Assembly: GCA_019044685.2 (NCBI GenBank)
Contig: JAGTXX020000006.1
Coordinates: 1,445,501 to 1,509,500 of the forward strand
DNA from: Nannochloris sp. 'desiccata'
Taxonomy: Eukaryota; Chlorophyta; Trebouxiophyceae; Chlorellales; Chlorellaceae
Direction: 5' to 3'
Length of the DNA: 64,000 nucleotides
The stretch's first letter is position 1. Every line of letters begins with the position of its first letter. The notes under the pieces were generated by a model. It made no database searches, was not told the DNA's origin, and worked only from the letters and a program-made list of their open reading frames with translations. The translations under genes were made by a program, and so were the position numbers. Shown one piece after another: positions 1 to 10,631 of the stretch.

Positions 1-429
1 GTGCAGCAAGGCCGGTCATTTAATCTGATCTTATTTCAACGAAGAGAACGTTGAGCAAGTAATCAAATGGCGACCAAGGAAAGCATGGATCACAAATATC
101 TTGTTCTTTATAAGTACAGTAGGGAATATCGCGTGTCCGCGTTTGTAGCAATACAGAAGCAGATCAATTAGCTTATTTTCGTGTGATTTTAAAAAGCAGA
201 CCCTATTGTTAGCTAAACAGTTCTTGATCACTGTGTAATCTAGTTAATAATGATAAAATGTTTACAAACGATGATTTACAGCCAGTGATTAAAATGCAGT
301 AGGCCCTACTGAGTAGGGCCAATCCACTTCAAAGCATGCCTCAGCCAGACAGCGCCAGTAGCACAGCAGGGTAATCTATTTACCCACTCCTTTTTATTTC
401 TATGACGTTGTGCTGCCCATTTTACCTTT
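1..429. other. gene-free left edge
   Basis: This AT-rich stretch holds no convincing gene. It is the 3' flank of the minus-strand UBX gene that ends at 430. Its one clear structure is a short perfect hairpin at 302-320. A 66-codon minus-strand frame at 31-231 has no recognisable motif and looks like chance. Confidence 0.5.
302..320. repeat. perfect 8-bp hairpin, TGA loop
   Basis: The arms GGCCCTAC (302-309) and GTAGGGCC (313-320) are exact reverse complements around a three-base loop. It lies about 110 bp beyond the stop codon of the minus-strand UBX gene, so it may form in that gene's 3' UTR or mark its 3' end. Any function is inference. Confidence 0.5.
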
Positions 430-1811
430 TTATCTATTGCTTAATTTCATCCAACTAGGCACACCGCCAGGCTTGGCCCGTTTAGGTTCTCCTTCTGCCG
501 TTTCTCCCGACACCACCGCCGCTGCCCCCGCTGGTGCTACCGCAGCTCTGCTGCTCCCTGAAGGCCCAGCCGCATTCTCAGCTACTACCCCAGCATTCAT
601 CTTTTCCTCTATTCCTAACGCTTCAGCTCGGGATGGAGGTCGGCCCATTAACGCTGCCACTTCAGGACGCAGACAAGAAGAAACTTGCTCCTTGTCACCA
701 CCACCACCACCACCACCGACAACTGCTCCTCTAAAACCTACATGCACCCTCGCAGCAGGCACTAAACCAGCAGCATAAAACGACAACGATAAATCTTTCA
801 GCTCTGTTTTTGGCGGCGTAGTAAACAAATAGAAAGTTTTTGCAGCTTCAGGCAACAACGCAACTTTTATTAATTCCTGCAATTCCCCGACAGGTGCCAC
901 AGCTGGGAAAGAAGCTTGTAATACAGTACCCTCTGGAAACTCTACACGAACAGGGACTGGTCCATATGAAGCAGCTTTACGTGCTTGTTCTGCTTCTCTC
1001 ATTTGTTTTGTCATTAAATGTTTTCCTTCTTGTGCACGTTGATTTTTTGCGTAGGTTGCTAATTGTTTCCGGACATCCGCTTCTGTGACCTCGTACGCCG
1101 AGTCATCGAGCTCAGTTGTAGCAGGCGAAGCACGAGCAGCTTCTTCTTGTACTTCTGCTTCTCTACTAAATACATGGATGGGTCTGCCGGCAAAGTTATT
1201 GGCGCTAAAGTCTTTCCCCTCTGGAGTTGCTGCCAATGGTGGCGGTGGCTGTTGTGGTTGTGATGCACCGGCAGCAGCGGGAGAAGAATCAGCTATACGG
1301 AGTGAAGGTGCAGGGTTCTCATTTTTTCCTGAAATTGAAGCTACATTTTGTTGTTCACGTTGTTGGTTCGCAGCAACAGCAGCAGCTACTGAAGTTGTTG
1401 GAAGTGGCAGCTGAGCTCGGGCTTGGGCTGTCGAGGCGGGAGCCGAGTTGTCGTGGAAGCCTAAAACACGCTCATGCCCTGTTTTCAACGTTATCTTTGC
1501 TCCAGTGGGTAAGTTTGCAAATCTATATGCCAAGGTAGCGTCCAGAGGTTTATCTTTCAATAACAGCTGACACTCTTCTGGCTTCACAGTTGCGGCCAAT
1601 CCAGCTTGTGTTAAGATGCTAGGAATAGCAGAGCCTAAAGGCTGCATAGGCGGCATCCTATGTGTGTAATTTTTGCCTAAATTCATAGGGATGAAATGAT
1701 AAGACTGGGACGAACGGCTGCTGCTGCTTTCATAAAAGAAAAGTAGATCGATCTAAAAAATTTCAACTTTGCTCACTTACCATGGCACTCTATATATAAC
1801 GGGGCAGCCAT
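430..1811 (-). CDS. UBX-domain protein of the TUG/ASPSCR1/PUX1 type (p97/CDC48 cofactor)
   Basis: Proteins of this family bind the AAA ATPase p97/CDC48 through a UBX domain and disassemble or redirect its hexamers. I assembled two exons, 1781-1811 and 430-1676, around a 104-nt GT-AG intron (1677-1780); the 31-nt first exon adds the start MAAPLYIECHG and restores the first strand of the TUG-type ubiquitin-like domain. The domain's typical motif (YRFANLPTGAKITL) follows near residues 52-65. The UBX domain lies around residues 240-310, beginning VPVRVEFPEG and ending near AARVHVGFRG. The middle and C-terminal parts are low complexity, including an eight-glycine run. Without the first exon, translation would begin at an ATG inside the intron's 3' end. 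The family call is strong; membrane-traffic roles known for mammalian TUG should not be assumed here. Confidence 0.82.
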
Positions 1812-1976
1812 CTTTACTCAGACTGTTGGTTTTATATCTCTATATGAATTTACAATATGTTCAAGGCATGACAGAAAACAAGCTAAAACTCCAAGACATC
1901 CAGGAACTTCAAGTTGCTTTCAATTCATTTTAAAAATGATTCTTTCACCGGCAAACAGCCTGCCTCTAGATCTTTC

Positions 1977-4005
1977 TTACTTCTTCTCTGCGTCTGCAGT
2001 AGCCTTCTGACCAGCCAGCATTGCCAGCATAGCCACACTGCCAGGCTTCATCGCAGCAGGCGCAGCAGCTATGGTAGCAGGGGGAACTCCAACGGGCAAA
2101 GGGGTGATACGACGCCTCTGACTTTGACCAGCGATAGAAGCTGGTTCAGCAGAACGAGGAGCAGCTGATGCTGTGGCTGCATTATCAAACCTAGGTTGCA
2201 GTGGAAACTCGGCTACAGGGGTGGGGGTAATACGTTTAGGACCCTTGTCAGCTTCACCACTAATGTTGGTGGGTGCTGTAGCAGCAGCAGCAGCAGTAGT
2301 TGCACTAGGCTGGATCATTTCAGGTACTACACGCTTAGGCTTCTTAACAGTAGGAACAGCTGCTTCTATAGTAATGGGAGCAGAAGCAGCAGCAGAAACC
2401 GCTTCGGGAACAATTCTTTTCCTAGGCTGCACCTCTTTCACCGCTGAAGGAGCAGCAGCAGCAGCAACAGTGGCAGTAGCAGCAGGCTTGGATGCAGCCA
2501 TCTTGGGCTTTATAGACGAAGGCTTTACATCTGCAGCAACCTTGGTAGGTTTCTCAGCAGCTGCCTTTTCAGAGGCTTCTCTCACTGCAGCCCATTTAGT
2601 AATTGCCGCTGGCAGTTCTGCTTCAAGTAACTTCTCTCCCAATTCATTTTTCGTAAAGGCAGCAATGCTACAGTAGCAATCTCTAGATGAAATAGCAAGA
2701 TATTGACCATCTCGAGACCATGCTATCTCAGTAATAGAGTCATAGTGAAGCTGTCCCATCACTGCCAAGGGTAGAACAGAGGCGGTGTCATAGATAATCA
2801 CGCTATCTAGGGTAGCAACCGCAAAGACCATTTTATAAGGCAGCTGATCATAGAGAGCAGGGCAGGATGCGTTAGGATCCTTACGGAACAAGACAGGGCA
2901 GAAACGAACTGCGACAACAGGCTTACTCTGAGCCGGGAGGTGTGCGACAGGCGCTGCCCAGTTTCCGCGAGCATAGAGGTAGGCTGTATTGAGATCACGA
3001 GGGCCTGTAGGAGCAGTCGAACGATGTGTACCAGCAGGAAGGGCTAAAAGCGAGCCATCAGGTGACCAGGAAGGACGGCGGAAGAACGTAGGAGCTGATT
3101 CATCCATAAACAGAGGGAGACGTTCAGGTTTTACCGCATTTGTCTGTTGGTGCTGTTGATCTGCATCACCTCCTTGCTGTTGCTGCTGAGTAGTATTTTG
3201 TTGGGGAGCAACTACTTTTTTACTTAATGTAGCAGCACAGTAGAATTCCTTGGCAGTGTCACACGCTGGTTGCATGTACTGGCTCACTTTATTACGGCGC
3301 CCAGCAGCGGGTGGGCGGAGAGCATAGACTTTGCATGTGCGATCAGCACTTTGAGAGATAACAAACTGCTGCATGGGATCCCAGGTAACACCTTGGACGA
3401 AATGCTTGTGGTTAGCAAATTGGGTCAGCATAGATCCACGTTTCTTTTCAGAAACTTCCCATACAATGACTTTGTTGTCGATCGAGCCGGAAATCAATGC
3501 ACTGCCGTCTGGAGACCACGCTAAATCCATAACATCATCTGTATGGCCACGCAAAGAAGCGGCACGACGCCAGCTTGATGCAGCCTCTTCTGCTGATACT
3601 AAATTGCCGTGGACAGCATCGACACCTTGAGGTTGCCAAAGGAGCATTTCTCCGCTGTCACCGCTTGTTACTAAATGACTGCCAGACGGGGAAAAGCGAA
3701 CGCAGTTGACGGTTTTGGTATGACCAGTTAAAGTTGCTGTATGCTTGACAGAAGCATATCCATCTTCTTCCAAGAATATCTGTTTATGAGTGAACTAATA
3801 TTTTATAATTTTGAAAATTTATGATCCGCAAAATGAGAATGATCCAAGCTCAAAGCAACCTTGCAGTCGTTAAAAGACTCACCTCCCACGATTTAATTTC
3901 CTTATCTGCTCCTGCTGTATAGAGGGTGCCATCAGGATGGAAGTCACAAGAATATACTGGCTCTTTTGAATGCCAAACAATTTGAATAGTTTTTACTTTA
4001 GGCAT
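1977..4005 (-). CDS. Chromatin assembly factor 1 subunit p60 (CAF1B/FAS2-like)
   Basis: This WD40 protein is the middle subunit of CAF-1, the nuclear chaperone that deposits H3-H4 behind replication forks. Two exons, 3883-4005 and 1977-3779, are separated by a 103-nt GT-AG intron in phase 0 and give about 641 residues. Exon 1 encodes the family's first blade, with motifs such as IVWHSKEPVYSCDFHPDG; exon 2 continues with repeats including TGHTKTVNCVRFSPSGSHLV and RGHTDDVMDLAWSPDGSALI. After the propeller (about residue 430) comes an Ala/Pro-rich tail with four short basic motifs (KRIVPE, KRVVPE, KRITPT, RRITPL at about residues 495, 523, 556 and 597). They resemble the B-domain motif by which CAF-1 p60 and HIRA bind ASF1. 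HIRA is less likely because of the CAF-1-specific first blade and the position of the tail. Confidence 0.9.
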
Positions 4006-4267
4006 CCTCCCTACTGCCTTCTAAATAGCTCTGATGAACGCTTAAACTTTATTTTAAGGAATAAAATAGCTGGTGCAAAGACAAACGTCGAATATTAGCT
4101 GCAATCAATAACCTCAAAATTCAAATATTTGAATATCTGTCTTGGAGCATAGCCCCAGTAGTTTCGCAAGCTGACGATATCTAAAGTACAGTTTTTCAGG
4201 CTCCAGCCTTTGGCGACGAAAATGTTTGATAAGCAATTCAAGCTAGTTGGATTACAAGTAGAAAAAT

Positions 4268-6154
4268 TTAATAAGTGATGACCATTTCACGTTTGCCCAT
4301 ATCGTACACCATATCTAAAGCCTCCGTTAAAGCAACCTGACCAAACTGAGTAATGTAGTTGGCATTTACTTTAAGTTCCCTGGGCGCTCCTCCAGGATTC
4401 GCTTTCAAAGCTTGAGCAATTGCACATGCACCTTCATCTTTGATTTCGTTGTACCCCAGGTCCAGCTCTGCCAATTTCTCATTTTGATGCTCCTTCATAC
4501 CACGAGACAAATAGATGGCTCCATCATTCCCAAACCCATTGCCACGCACATCCAATACACGCAGGGAGGTATTAAACATCACCAAGTCAGCGACAGCTTT
4601 TGCGCCTTCTCCTCCTCCAATTTTGCACCACCCAAGCTTCAAAGTCTCTACATTCATATCATACTTCAAGATATCAGCAAATGCTTTGGCACCTTCGGGT
4701 CCAATCGGGTTATAGGCCAGTTCCAAGGATTTCAGGGTCTCGTGGCCTTGAAGAGCAGCGGCGAGGGCCTTTGCCCCGTCAGGTCCTATATTGTTACCAC
4801 CTACATCCAATTCAGCAATCGTTTTATTGTCATTCACTGCTGTAGCCAATTGGAAAGCTCCATCATCACCCACATCATTCATATAAATATTCAACTCTTG
4901 CAACGATGTGCACGATCGTAAAAGTGCTGCCAAAGCAGATGCACCTTCTTTGCCCAAGCTATTGTTACCAAGATCTAACGCTTTCAATTTACCTTGACGT
5001 TGTTGCAATGCTTCACATAACACTTTGACGCCTTCATCTCCAAGCTCGTTGCCTTTGATGTACAACTCTTCGAGCGTGGTGTTCTCTTTAAGAGCATTCG
5101 CCAGAACTTCAGCACCCCCAGGTCCAATGTAGTTATCACTTAACCCAAGTACTTTCAAACTCTCATTTCTAATGAGACCTTCTGCAAGGGCTGTAATACC
5201 CTCGAGGTCGATAACATTCCCGTTGAGTTCCAACGCTTCTAATGTAGTGTTGCCCTGCAGCATTTCAGCTAGAGCCTTTGTACCCGCATCACCAATATTA
5301 TTACCACTCAGATTGAGGGTCTTCACACGAGAAGCACCAGCAAGAGCCGCTGCTAATGATGCAGCACCGTCATCGCCCATAGCGTTTGTGTCAAGTACAA
5401 GAGACTGAAGACAGGTGTTTGATCCCAAAGCCTGTGCCAATTGCGCTGCACCGGTAGCACCAATTCCATTCTTGGAGAAATCTGCTGCAACACAACGTTC
5501 ATTAAAAGAAAGTGAGTCTACGATATAACAGAACCCTTCATCGCCAAGATTTTTAGCACTCAGATCAGCTGTAGTCTGATTACGGAGCTGGGACATAAAA
5601 TCGGACAAACGCTGCTGAGATTCACGTGCCAATTGCCGAGATTCCATTGCCTTTTGGACTTTGGGCGCTTGAGATGTAAACAAGCGGTGAGCTACAAAAC
5701 CAAGGCCCGCCAGTCCAGCAAGAGCTACAACACCGCCAAGACCCAGTTTCCATACGGTTGACATATCGGGTTCTTCTATTGCAGCTCTGACAGGAGCTGG
5801 TCTTGCTACAGCTCGGCTCGATTGCTGCACAGGTTGGCTTTGAGCTGCCTCAGCGGTGGCGGAGACCTGTCCTTCAGCGGGCTCTACTTCCTCACCAGGG
5901 GCTGAGGCCTGCTCTTGCTCGCCTTCATATTCCGTAGGAGAACCAAAATCGTCGAAATCATCAGAGTCTGCGCCATCATCGTCGCTTTCTAAAGCTTTGC
6001 AATAATGTGCATCTCGTTTTTGTCTATGGAGCACCAAGGCTGGGGTGCGATTCACGCTAACTGTAATCTTAACCGGTTTAGAAAGATGTAAAGGTAGCCT
6101 GCAGCCGGTTTGCACCCCAAGGGGCTTTGCAACTAGCGACCTTATGCTCGACAT
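4268..6154 (-). CDS. Plastid-targeted membrane protein with ribonuclease-inhibitor-type LRRs
   Basis: A single-exon gene of 628 residues starting at the first ATG (6154); an in-frame extension to 6244 would begin with TTG. The N-terminus is rich in Ser, Arg, Val and Pro with almost no acidic residues, as in a chloroplast transit peptide. It is followed by an acidic linker, one probable membrane helix (about residues 134-158, GLGGVVALAGLAGLGFVAHR), a short helical stretch, and about 13 leucine-rich repeats of 28-29 residues (about 188-620) of the RNase-inhibitor class seen in RanGAP and NLRC-type proteins, for example LNLSGNNIGDAGTKALAEML. No nucleotide-binding or RanGAP catalytic features were seen. 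The likely role is as a protein-interaction scaffold on a plastid membrane; partner and function are unknown. Confidence 0.75.
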   Translation of the reverse strand: MSSIRSLVAKPLGVQTGCRLPLHLSKPVKITVSVNRTPALVLHRQKRDAHYCKALESDDDGADSDDFDDFGSPTEYEGEQEQASAPGEEVEPAEGQVSATAEAAQSQPVQQSSRAVARPAPVRAAIEEPDMSTVWKLGLGGVVALAGLAGLGFVAHRLFTSQAPKVQKAMESRQLARESQQRLSDFMSQLRNQTTADLSAKNLGDEGFCYIVDSLSFNERCVAADFSKNGIGATGAAQLAQALGSNTCLQSLVLDTNAMGDDGAASLAAALAGASRVKTLNLSGNNIGDAGTKALAEMLQGNTTLEALELNGNVIDLEGITALAEGLIRNESLKVLGLSDNYIGPGGAEVLANALKENTTLEELYIKGNELGDEGVKVLCEALQQRQGKLKALDLGNNSLGKEGASALAALLRSCTSLQELNIYMNDVGDDGAFQLATAVNDNKTIAELDVGGNNIGPDGAKALAAALQGHETLKSLELAYNPIGPEGAKAFADILKYDMNVETLKLGWCKIGGGEGAKAVADLVMFNTSLRVLDVRGNGFGNDGAIYLSRGMKEHQNEKLAELDLGYNEIKDEGACAIAQALKANPGGAPRELKVNANYITQFGQVALTEALDMVYDMGKREMVITY

Positions 6155-6276
6155 TCGTTTTCGGCTTAAATCACGATACTTGATGGATAATGCAGAACAA
6201 TTACTTCCTTTATGCCCAATGATGTAGCTGTTGCTTCGCTTCAAATCAATGAATATGTTCGAATGCCTTGAAGTTG

Positions 6277-6315
6277 GCAGTTAAACCTCGGCGACAGCAG
6301 TTAAAGCTCGGCGAC
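6277..6315. repeat. 19-bp direct repeat, period 20
   Basis: Two tandem copies (6277-6295 and 6297-6315) differ by one base and share the core CTCGGCGAC. They lie 120-160 bp upstream of the LRR gene's start at 6154 and beyond the 3' end of the glycosyltransferase at 6470, so they could be a duplicated promoter element of the LRR gene. This is inference from position. Confidence 0.45.
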
Positions 6316-6469
6316 CTCACTTCAGGAAACTGGAGCTTTCTCAGCCTTTTTCGAAATTGAACTTCATTCGGAATGATAAACTGCTTCTTTCGCCATCAAT
6401 TTCGAACATCACAAAATTACAGAGCAGAACAGGTAGCAATAAAAGAATACATGCACTTATCATTATCAA

Positions 6470-7567
6470 TCAAATCTGTTTTTCTATATCAAGAATCTCC
6501 CGGGATGCGACCCTTTGGTGGGGCCATGCAGATTTCTTTTTTTGCGTGGACCACACGGCCACCCCGGCCATCATAACCACCACCCCTAATCCCACTAGAA
6601 GACCTTTATACTTGTCCAACCAGAACACTAGTGCTGCATCATCAGCATGCCAACTACTCCCATGTAAATGATAAAACACAGGGTCCCCTGAGAAATCATA
6701 TTTACCATAGGCATCTGTCGGAATGACCGACACATCTACTTTAATCTTACGAGGCATAAGGGCATATTGGACCGTGAGAAACATAGGACCCGTCCCAAAC
6801 ATGACTTGAATGTATTTAATAAATAGCCAGTGATTCCATCGCGGTAGCTGGGTTACTGCTTTAGCTAAATATTCATTTTCTGGGGCGGCCGCCATGACGT
6901 CATTGGAAATTCCCATAGGGTACGTTAATGGGGCAGTAAAGTTAGCTCTTCTTAGGAAATCGAACCGTTTATTGCATCCCATGTCTAAATCTATATATAC
7001 ACCACCAAATTTTAGTAGAATGAAATAGCGGACTACATCCACTCGTTGGATGTCATAAGGGTAGGAAAGATAGGTTGGAAGGAACCAAGGGAAGTATTCC
7101 TGCAGACAGAATGTAGAGAATTAGGATGGGTTTAAGGTTAAAGGAAAATTATTAGGAAATATAGCAGAAAAGTAAATAAGTAGAAGATGTAACATGGAGC
7201 CCGGGCGGGGGTGGTAAAGACAGAAAGGTAGTTCAGGTGCACCAACCTCAATAAGCTCTAAACCGTCCTCATCAGTCCAAAGCTTATACTCATAATCAGG
7301 ATGCAAATCAATACACGACTTTTGAGCCTTTTGCCACTTCTCTGGGATATCTTTTGACTTCCATGTTTGGTGAATTATTGCTGGCACCGGAAGGGATTCC
7401 TTTTCGCTAACGAGTTTTGTGGATGCGTAACTTAGCGCAGGAAAGAGCCAGTATGCATAGGTGAAAGCGGTGCAGGAGATCATGTATACCCAGGGAAATA
7501 AGAGCACGATGAACACAATCGCTAGTGCGATTCCTGCTTTTTTACTGCTCCATATGGAGGCAATCAT
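6470..7567 (-). CDS. GT32-type glycosyltransferase (OCH1 / MIPC-synthase-like)
   Basis: Enzymes of this DXD sugar-binding family transfer mannose or related sugars, typically in the Golgi; fungal relatives act on N-glycans or inositol phosphoceramide. Two exons, 7247-7567 and 6470-7099, flank a 147-nt intron with donor GTTGGT in phase 0, giving 316 residues. The junction restores the conserved block in which LELIE is followed by EYFPWFLPTYLSYPYDIQR. Visible features are an N-terminal signal anchor (about residues 10-32), the IPAIIHQTWKS-type entry motif (here VPAIIHQTWKS), the catalytic GGVYIDLD with the DXD at about 144-146, and a second hydrophobic helix near the C-terminus (about 285-303). 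The acceptor cannot be read from sequence, and the MIPC-like label is only a family resemblance. Confidence 0.82.
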
Positions 7568-7873
7568 TGCTACAGGCTGCTTATTTCATAGGAATTTGAC
7601 AGCACGTACGAGTGGCATCAAATAAGTAAATAACACAACGCGTTGATCAAGTCGTCGGTGAAAATACCCTCACCTCAGGCTGTTCGAATTCGCAGCAACT
7701 TCAGTGTAAGAAGTCTTAGCTAGATTCTTTTTCTTTCAAAAAAATATATTGATACCTGTTCTCAAGGTAGGAACTCGGGTACTGTAGACCTCTTTTACGT
7801 AATACATCCCATCTTTAATCGGATCATGGTACATGGAACTATCCTAGTTTCAAGGAAAATCCCCCCTGATTTC

Positions 7874-8785
7874 TCAAGTTATAACAAAAAGGCGGTGATG
7901 CGGCGCTCTGCCATGCTTCCCAAGCTCCTCTATGTAATAAATATCAGCCAGGGTCTCCCCAAGATCATCTTCTAATATAGTACAGACTTCGTGTAATCCA
8001 TCCATTAGAAGATCCGTATTTAAAGGACTTTCCGGGCCTACATTAATGCTTGCCGCCTGGCCTGCGCCCAACCTACAGGAAAGTAAACCCAGGTTCTTGA
8101 AAGATTCTGGAATTCCAAGTCAAAAGTAAACGTCAGAAACGTACCATATAATATTTCTCCATGCCATGGCTTCGCTTTCAAACTCCAAAGGCGTGCCAAT
8201 TTGACAATTTCCTAAATTTCCCACATCAACATCCCCGCTGCCAGATACCATATATTCTTTCGAATGGAACAACAGCCCTAGACCATGTGTTTGATCACGA
8301 AATAAGTGCGCATGATGTAGATCATACCTAGATAATGTCGTTTTCGGTAGATTGACAGTTTCTATCGCCTTTGGGAGGGCTAAAAATAAGTCTGCTAAAA
8401 ATTTGTTCACCGCTTTACTTAAAAATCTTCGACCCGACACAGTTCCTGTGATTGAGCACCGGCACGCTGCTGTGCTGATGATGTGAGGGACAGGGTATTT
8501 ACGTGAAGAGAGCGCCTTTTTGAGCTCTGTCCTCGTCCCTCGCTCTGCAGCGATGCATCTACGTTCTAGAGAGTGCCAAGAAGGCGGGACAGCTATGGCG
8601 TCGACATCTAAAATACGCAAAACGGGCTGGTCATCAGAGACGAGTTCAGTCTCTTTCCCACGTAAAGATATTTGACGTAATAACTTCTGTCCGGCGGCTT
8701 TTCGTGGGTGTAGATTAGTACTGTGAGGAGTGAGGGTGTTACATTCGACACCACCGCCATGTACATGGAATCTCGACACCAACAT
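7874..8785 (-). CDS. Unrecognised protein, possibly organelle-targeted
   Basis: I do not recognise this family. Two exons, 8145-8785 and 7874-8072, join across a 72-nt intron (donor GTACGT, phase 2) to give about 279 residues, with the frame restored as WRNIIW followed by LGAGQAASINVGPES. The start is the first ATG; a longer frame would start with TTG at 8806. The N-terminus is basic and Ser/His-rich, which would suit an organellar presequence. The C-terminal third is the most protein-like, with the blocks DVGNLGNCQIGTPLEFESEA and LHEVCTILEDDLGETLADIY. No transmembrane helix is obvious. It is divergently paired with the plastid ribosomal protein gene starting at 9019, which weakly suggests but does not show a plastid role. 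Confidence 0.6.
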
Positions 8786-9018
8786 TGACAGCAACGTGAC
8801 CCTCAATCGCTCTTAGACGCGCTTCTCAGGGAATCACACCATTGAAAAAAAATATCAAAGTAATTTAAGACAATGTGCTATTCTTTTCGGCCTTGAGCTT
8901 TTTGCAAGATGGAATGGAAGGATTTTAAAGGCGCCGTGGAGGCTCGCCTGACTGTTCAAGACAGCAGTTTCTTTGGCCGATTCCGATTGATTATATTTTC
9001 TAGAAACATCTAAACACC

Positions 9019-9535
9019 ATGCAGATGGTCGGCTCCCTCGTGGCCAAGCCAGTGGCTGGCCGTCGCACTTTGGTGATTGTCGGGTCCACCCACCCTCGTA
9101 AGTTTCAAGCAATGCGTTTGAGTTTTCTTATAGAACGACAGATGTCCTGATGAATTCAAGCGGAATGCAAACTCTGCATTCCAAGCTTTGCTGAAATGGC
9201 CATGAGGCTACATGCAACCACATATCCTACTGAAACTAATGCATTTCCGTTAATTTTCTTTGATTACAGAGCACAAGGCTGTCAAGTTAATGAACCACAG
9301 GTAAATAGTCAACCAACTATGCATTTTAGACTTCTAAGGAAGTCATTAATTTAAGCTTGGCTTGTTGATGTCAGGGACACTGCTCAATTTTTCCATCAAT
9401 TCTAACCATTCTTCTTGCCGTTTATTCACTTTTTACAGACGCCCTAAGAAGAAAGGTGCTGATAGGAGACACAAGGCTGCTGAATACGCTCCTCTCCCCC
9501 CCCCTCCTGCTGAATACACCGTCGTCTCCAAATAA
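9019..9535 (+). CDS. Plastid ribosomal protein cL38 (PSRP6-like)
   Basis: A three-exon gene (9019-9097, 9270-9300, 9439-9535) with introns of 172 and 138 nt encodes 68 residues. The mature C-terminal part (RRPKKKGADRRHKAAEYAPL, then an AEYTVVSK end) matches the signature of the plant plastid-specific 50S protein PSRP6/cL38, which carries RPKKK followed by a YAPLPPLPAEW motif. The first exon supplies a short transit-like sequence (MQMVGSLVAKPVAGRRTLVI). None of the exons is long enough to stand out as an open frame, so the gene is easily missed. The 31-nt middle exon has clean GT-AG borders and keeps frame on both sides. The protein is expected in the chloroplast large subunit, near its surface. 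Confidence 0.8.
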
Positions 9536-9564
9536 AATATTATAGAATGGAAATATACCAGTTT

Positions 9565-9569
9565 TGTAA
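9565..9569 (+). terminator. possible TGTAA polyadenylation signal
   Basis: TGTAA is the usual poly(A) signal in chlorophyte algae. Here it occurs 30 nt after the stop codon of the cL38 gene, a plausible position for cleavage just downstream. The signal is short, so chance cannot be excluded. Confidence 0.35.
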
Positions 9570-9648
9570 CAATTCTTAATTAAATTTAATGGCATGCAAC
9601 ATTATCATATGATTGTCAGAGTGGAAAAACACAGTCAGTTATATACAC

Positions 9649-10272
9649 TTAATGCCAAGGTCTATCAAAAATGCCTTCCCTATCAAGTCTCCCATCAACC
9701 GCTTCTCCAAAAGCAGGGAGCTGTTGTCGCTCTAGATGGCTCCAAGGATTAGATAGCATTTGAGGCGAGAAATAAGATTCGATATTTGCAGCAAGTCGTG
9801 GAGCATTGCCTCTGCCACCCCGCCCTCCTCTGCCTCTGCCACCAACACCACCGCCTCTAGGTGGACCGTAGCCACTATTATAGCCCCTTCCGCTCATCGA
9901 AGGGCCTCTTCCTCTTGCATATCCGCCTCTGCCGCCCCCTTGCCGACCTCCACTCCTTCCAAACGACGTAGGGTACCCATCTGCAGGGTGCTGCTGTCCC
10001 CAATGTGGTGGGTGCGGTAGACCAGGGGGATAGGGGGGTGGGAGAGGCTGGGGAAAAGGAGGCATGGTAGAAATGGGGTTGGGTAAATTACTTGCAGGAG
10101 GGGCTGATGCTAATGAGATATCTACAGAAGGAAGAATACTATTGAATAGGGGAAGTTCACATGAAATTGAGATTGTATCAATAGTTGTGCTCTTACTGTT
10201 TTGGCCTGCCGCGGCCGCCTCAGTTGCCATCGCACGAAGTCTTTTGCGTCGTTCTTCTGGTCCTTCTTCCAT
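9649..10272 (-). CDS. SICKLE-like Pro/Gly-rich nuclear protein
   Basis: In land plants SICKLE is a small disordered nuclear protein needed for microRNA production and normal splicing. This single-exon, 207-residue protein has the same architecture: an N-terminal motif MEEGPEERRKRLRAMATEAA, a Pro-rich middle, an RGG-rich stretch at about residues 108-157 and a short C-terminal block (ESYFSPQMLSNPWSHLE) corresponding to the plant motif with PW near its end. Only these two ends are conserved; the rest is low complexity, so the assignment rests on short motifs plus overall order. It is divergently paired with the ANP32-like gene at 10632, with 359 bp between starts. Confidence 0.68.
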   Translation of the reverse strand: MEEGPEERRKRLRAMATEAAAAGQNSKSTTIDTISISCELPLFNSILPSVDISLASAPPASNLPNPISTMPPFPQPLPPPYPPGLPHPPHWGQQHPADGYPTSFGRSGGRQGGGRGGYARGRGPSMSGRGYNSGYGPPRGGGVGGRGRGGRGGRGNAPRLAANIESYFSPQMLSNPWSHLERQQLPAFGEAVDGRLDREGIFDRPWH

Positions 10273-10631
10273 CAGATGATTTAGCGAAGCTTCAATATAA
10301 CAAAATGACGCCTGCCTTTCTTTTAAGGAAAGGGTTTTAACGGGTTGATCAGATGCTAAAAGTTGTGATCGAGAGCATGTCGGTTATTTGGAAGGCATTC
10401 AGCGGGCGATGCACCCAAATTCATCAATTCCATTGGGTTTTATATACAATTAGGATTGAAACATGTGTCGCCGTTCTATTTCGATGGGTTGTTTTCGCTT
10501 CGGAACGTCCCCAATGTTGCGCTTCTTTTTGTTTTTTTCAGAAAATTCTGATTTTCGCACTATAACCCTGACCTCCAGACACGTATTTACACATATTAAC
10601 AGTGCTACATACAGCATTATTGCAAGAGGGT
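10273..10631. promoter_or_regulatory. shared upstream region of SICKLE-like and ANP32-like genes
   Basis: These 359 bp separate two divergent start codons and must hold both promoters and 5' UTRs. No TATA box or conserved motif stands out. Several short frames cross it on both strands but have no protein-like content. Confidence 0.5.

Noticed and set aside
31..231. 66-codon minus-strand frame
   Set aside because: No motif and no splice context, in AT-rich edge sequence; most likely chance.
4268..6154. RanGAP identity for the LRR protein
   Set aside because: It has a transit-like leader and a membrane helix, lacks the WPP domain of plant RanGAP, and the LRR similarity is generic to the class.
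6155..6244. N-terminal extension of the LRR gene
   Set aside because: It would need a TTG start; the first ATG gives a good transit peptide.
8855..9112. minus-strand frame overlapping the first exon of cL38
   Set aside because: No recognisable content; the opposite strand has the plastid ribosomal protein with matched splice sites.
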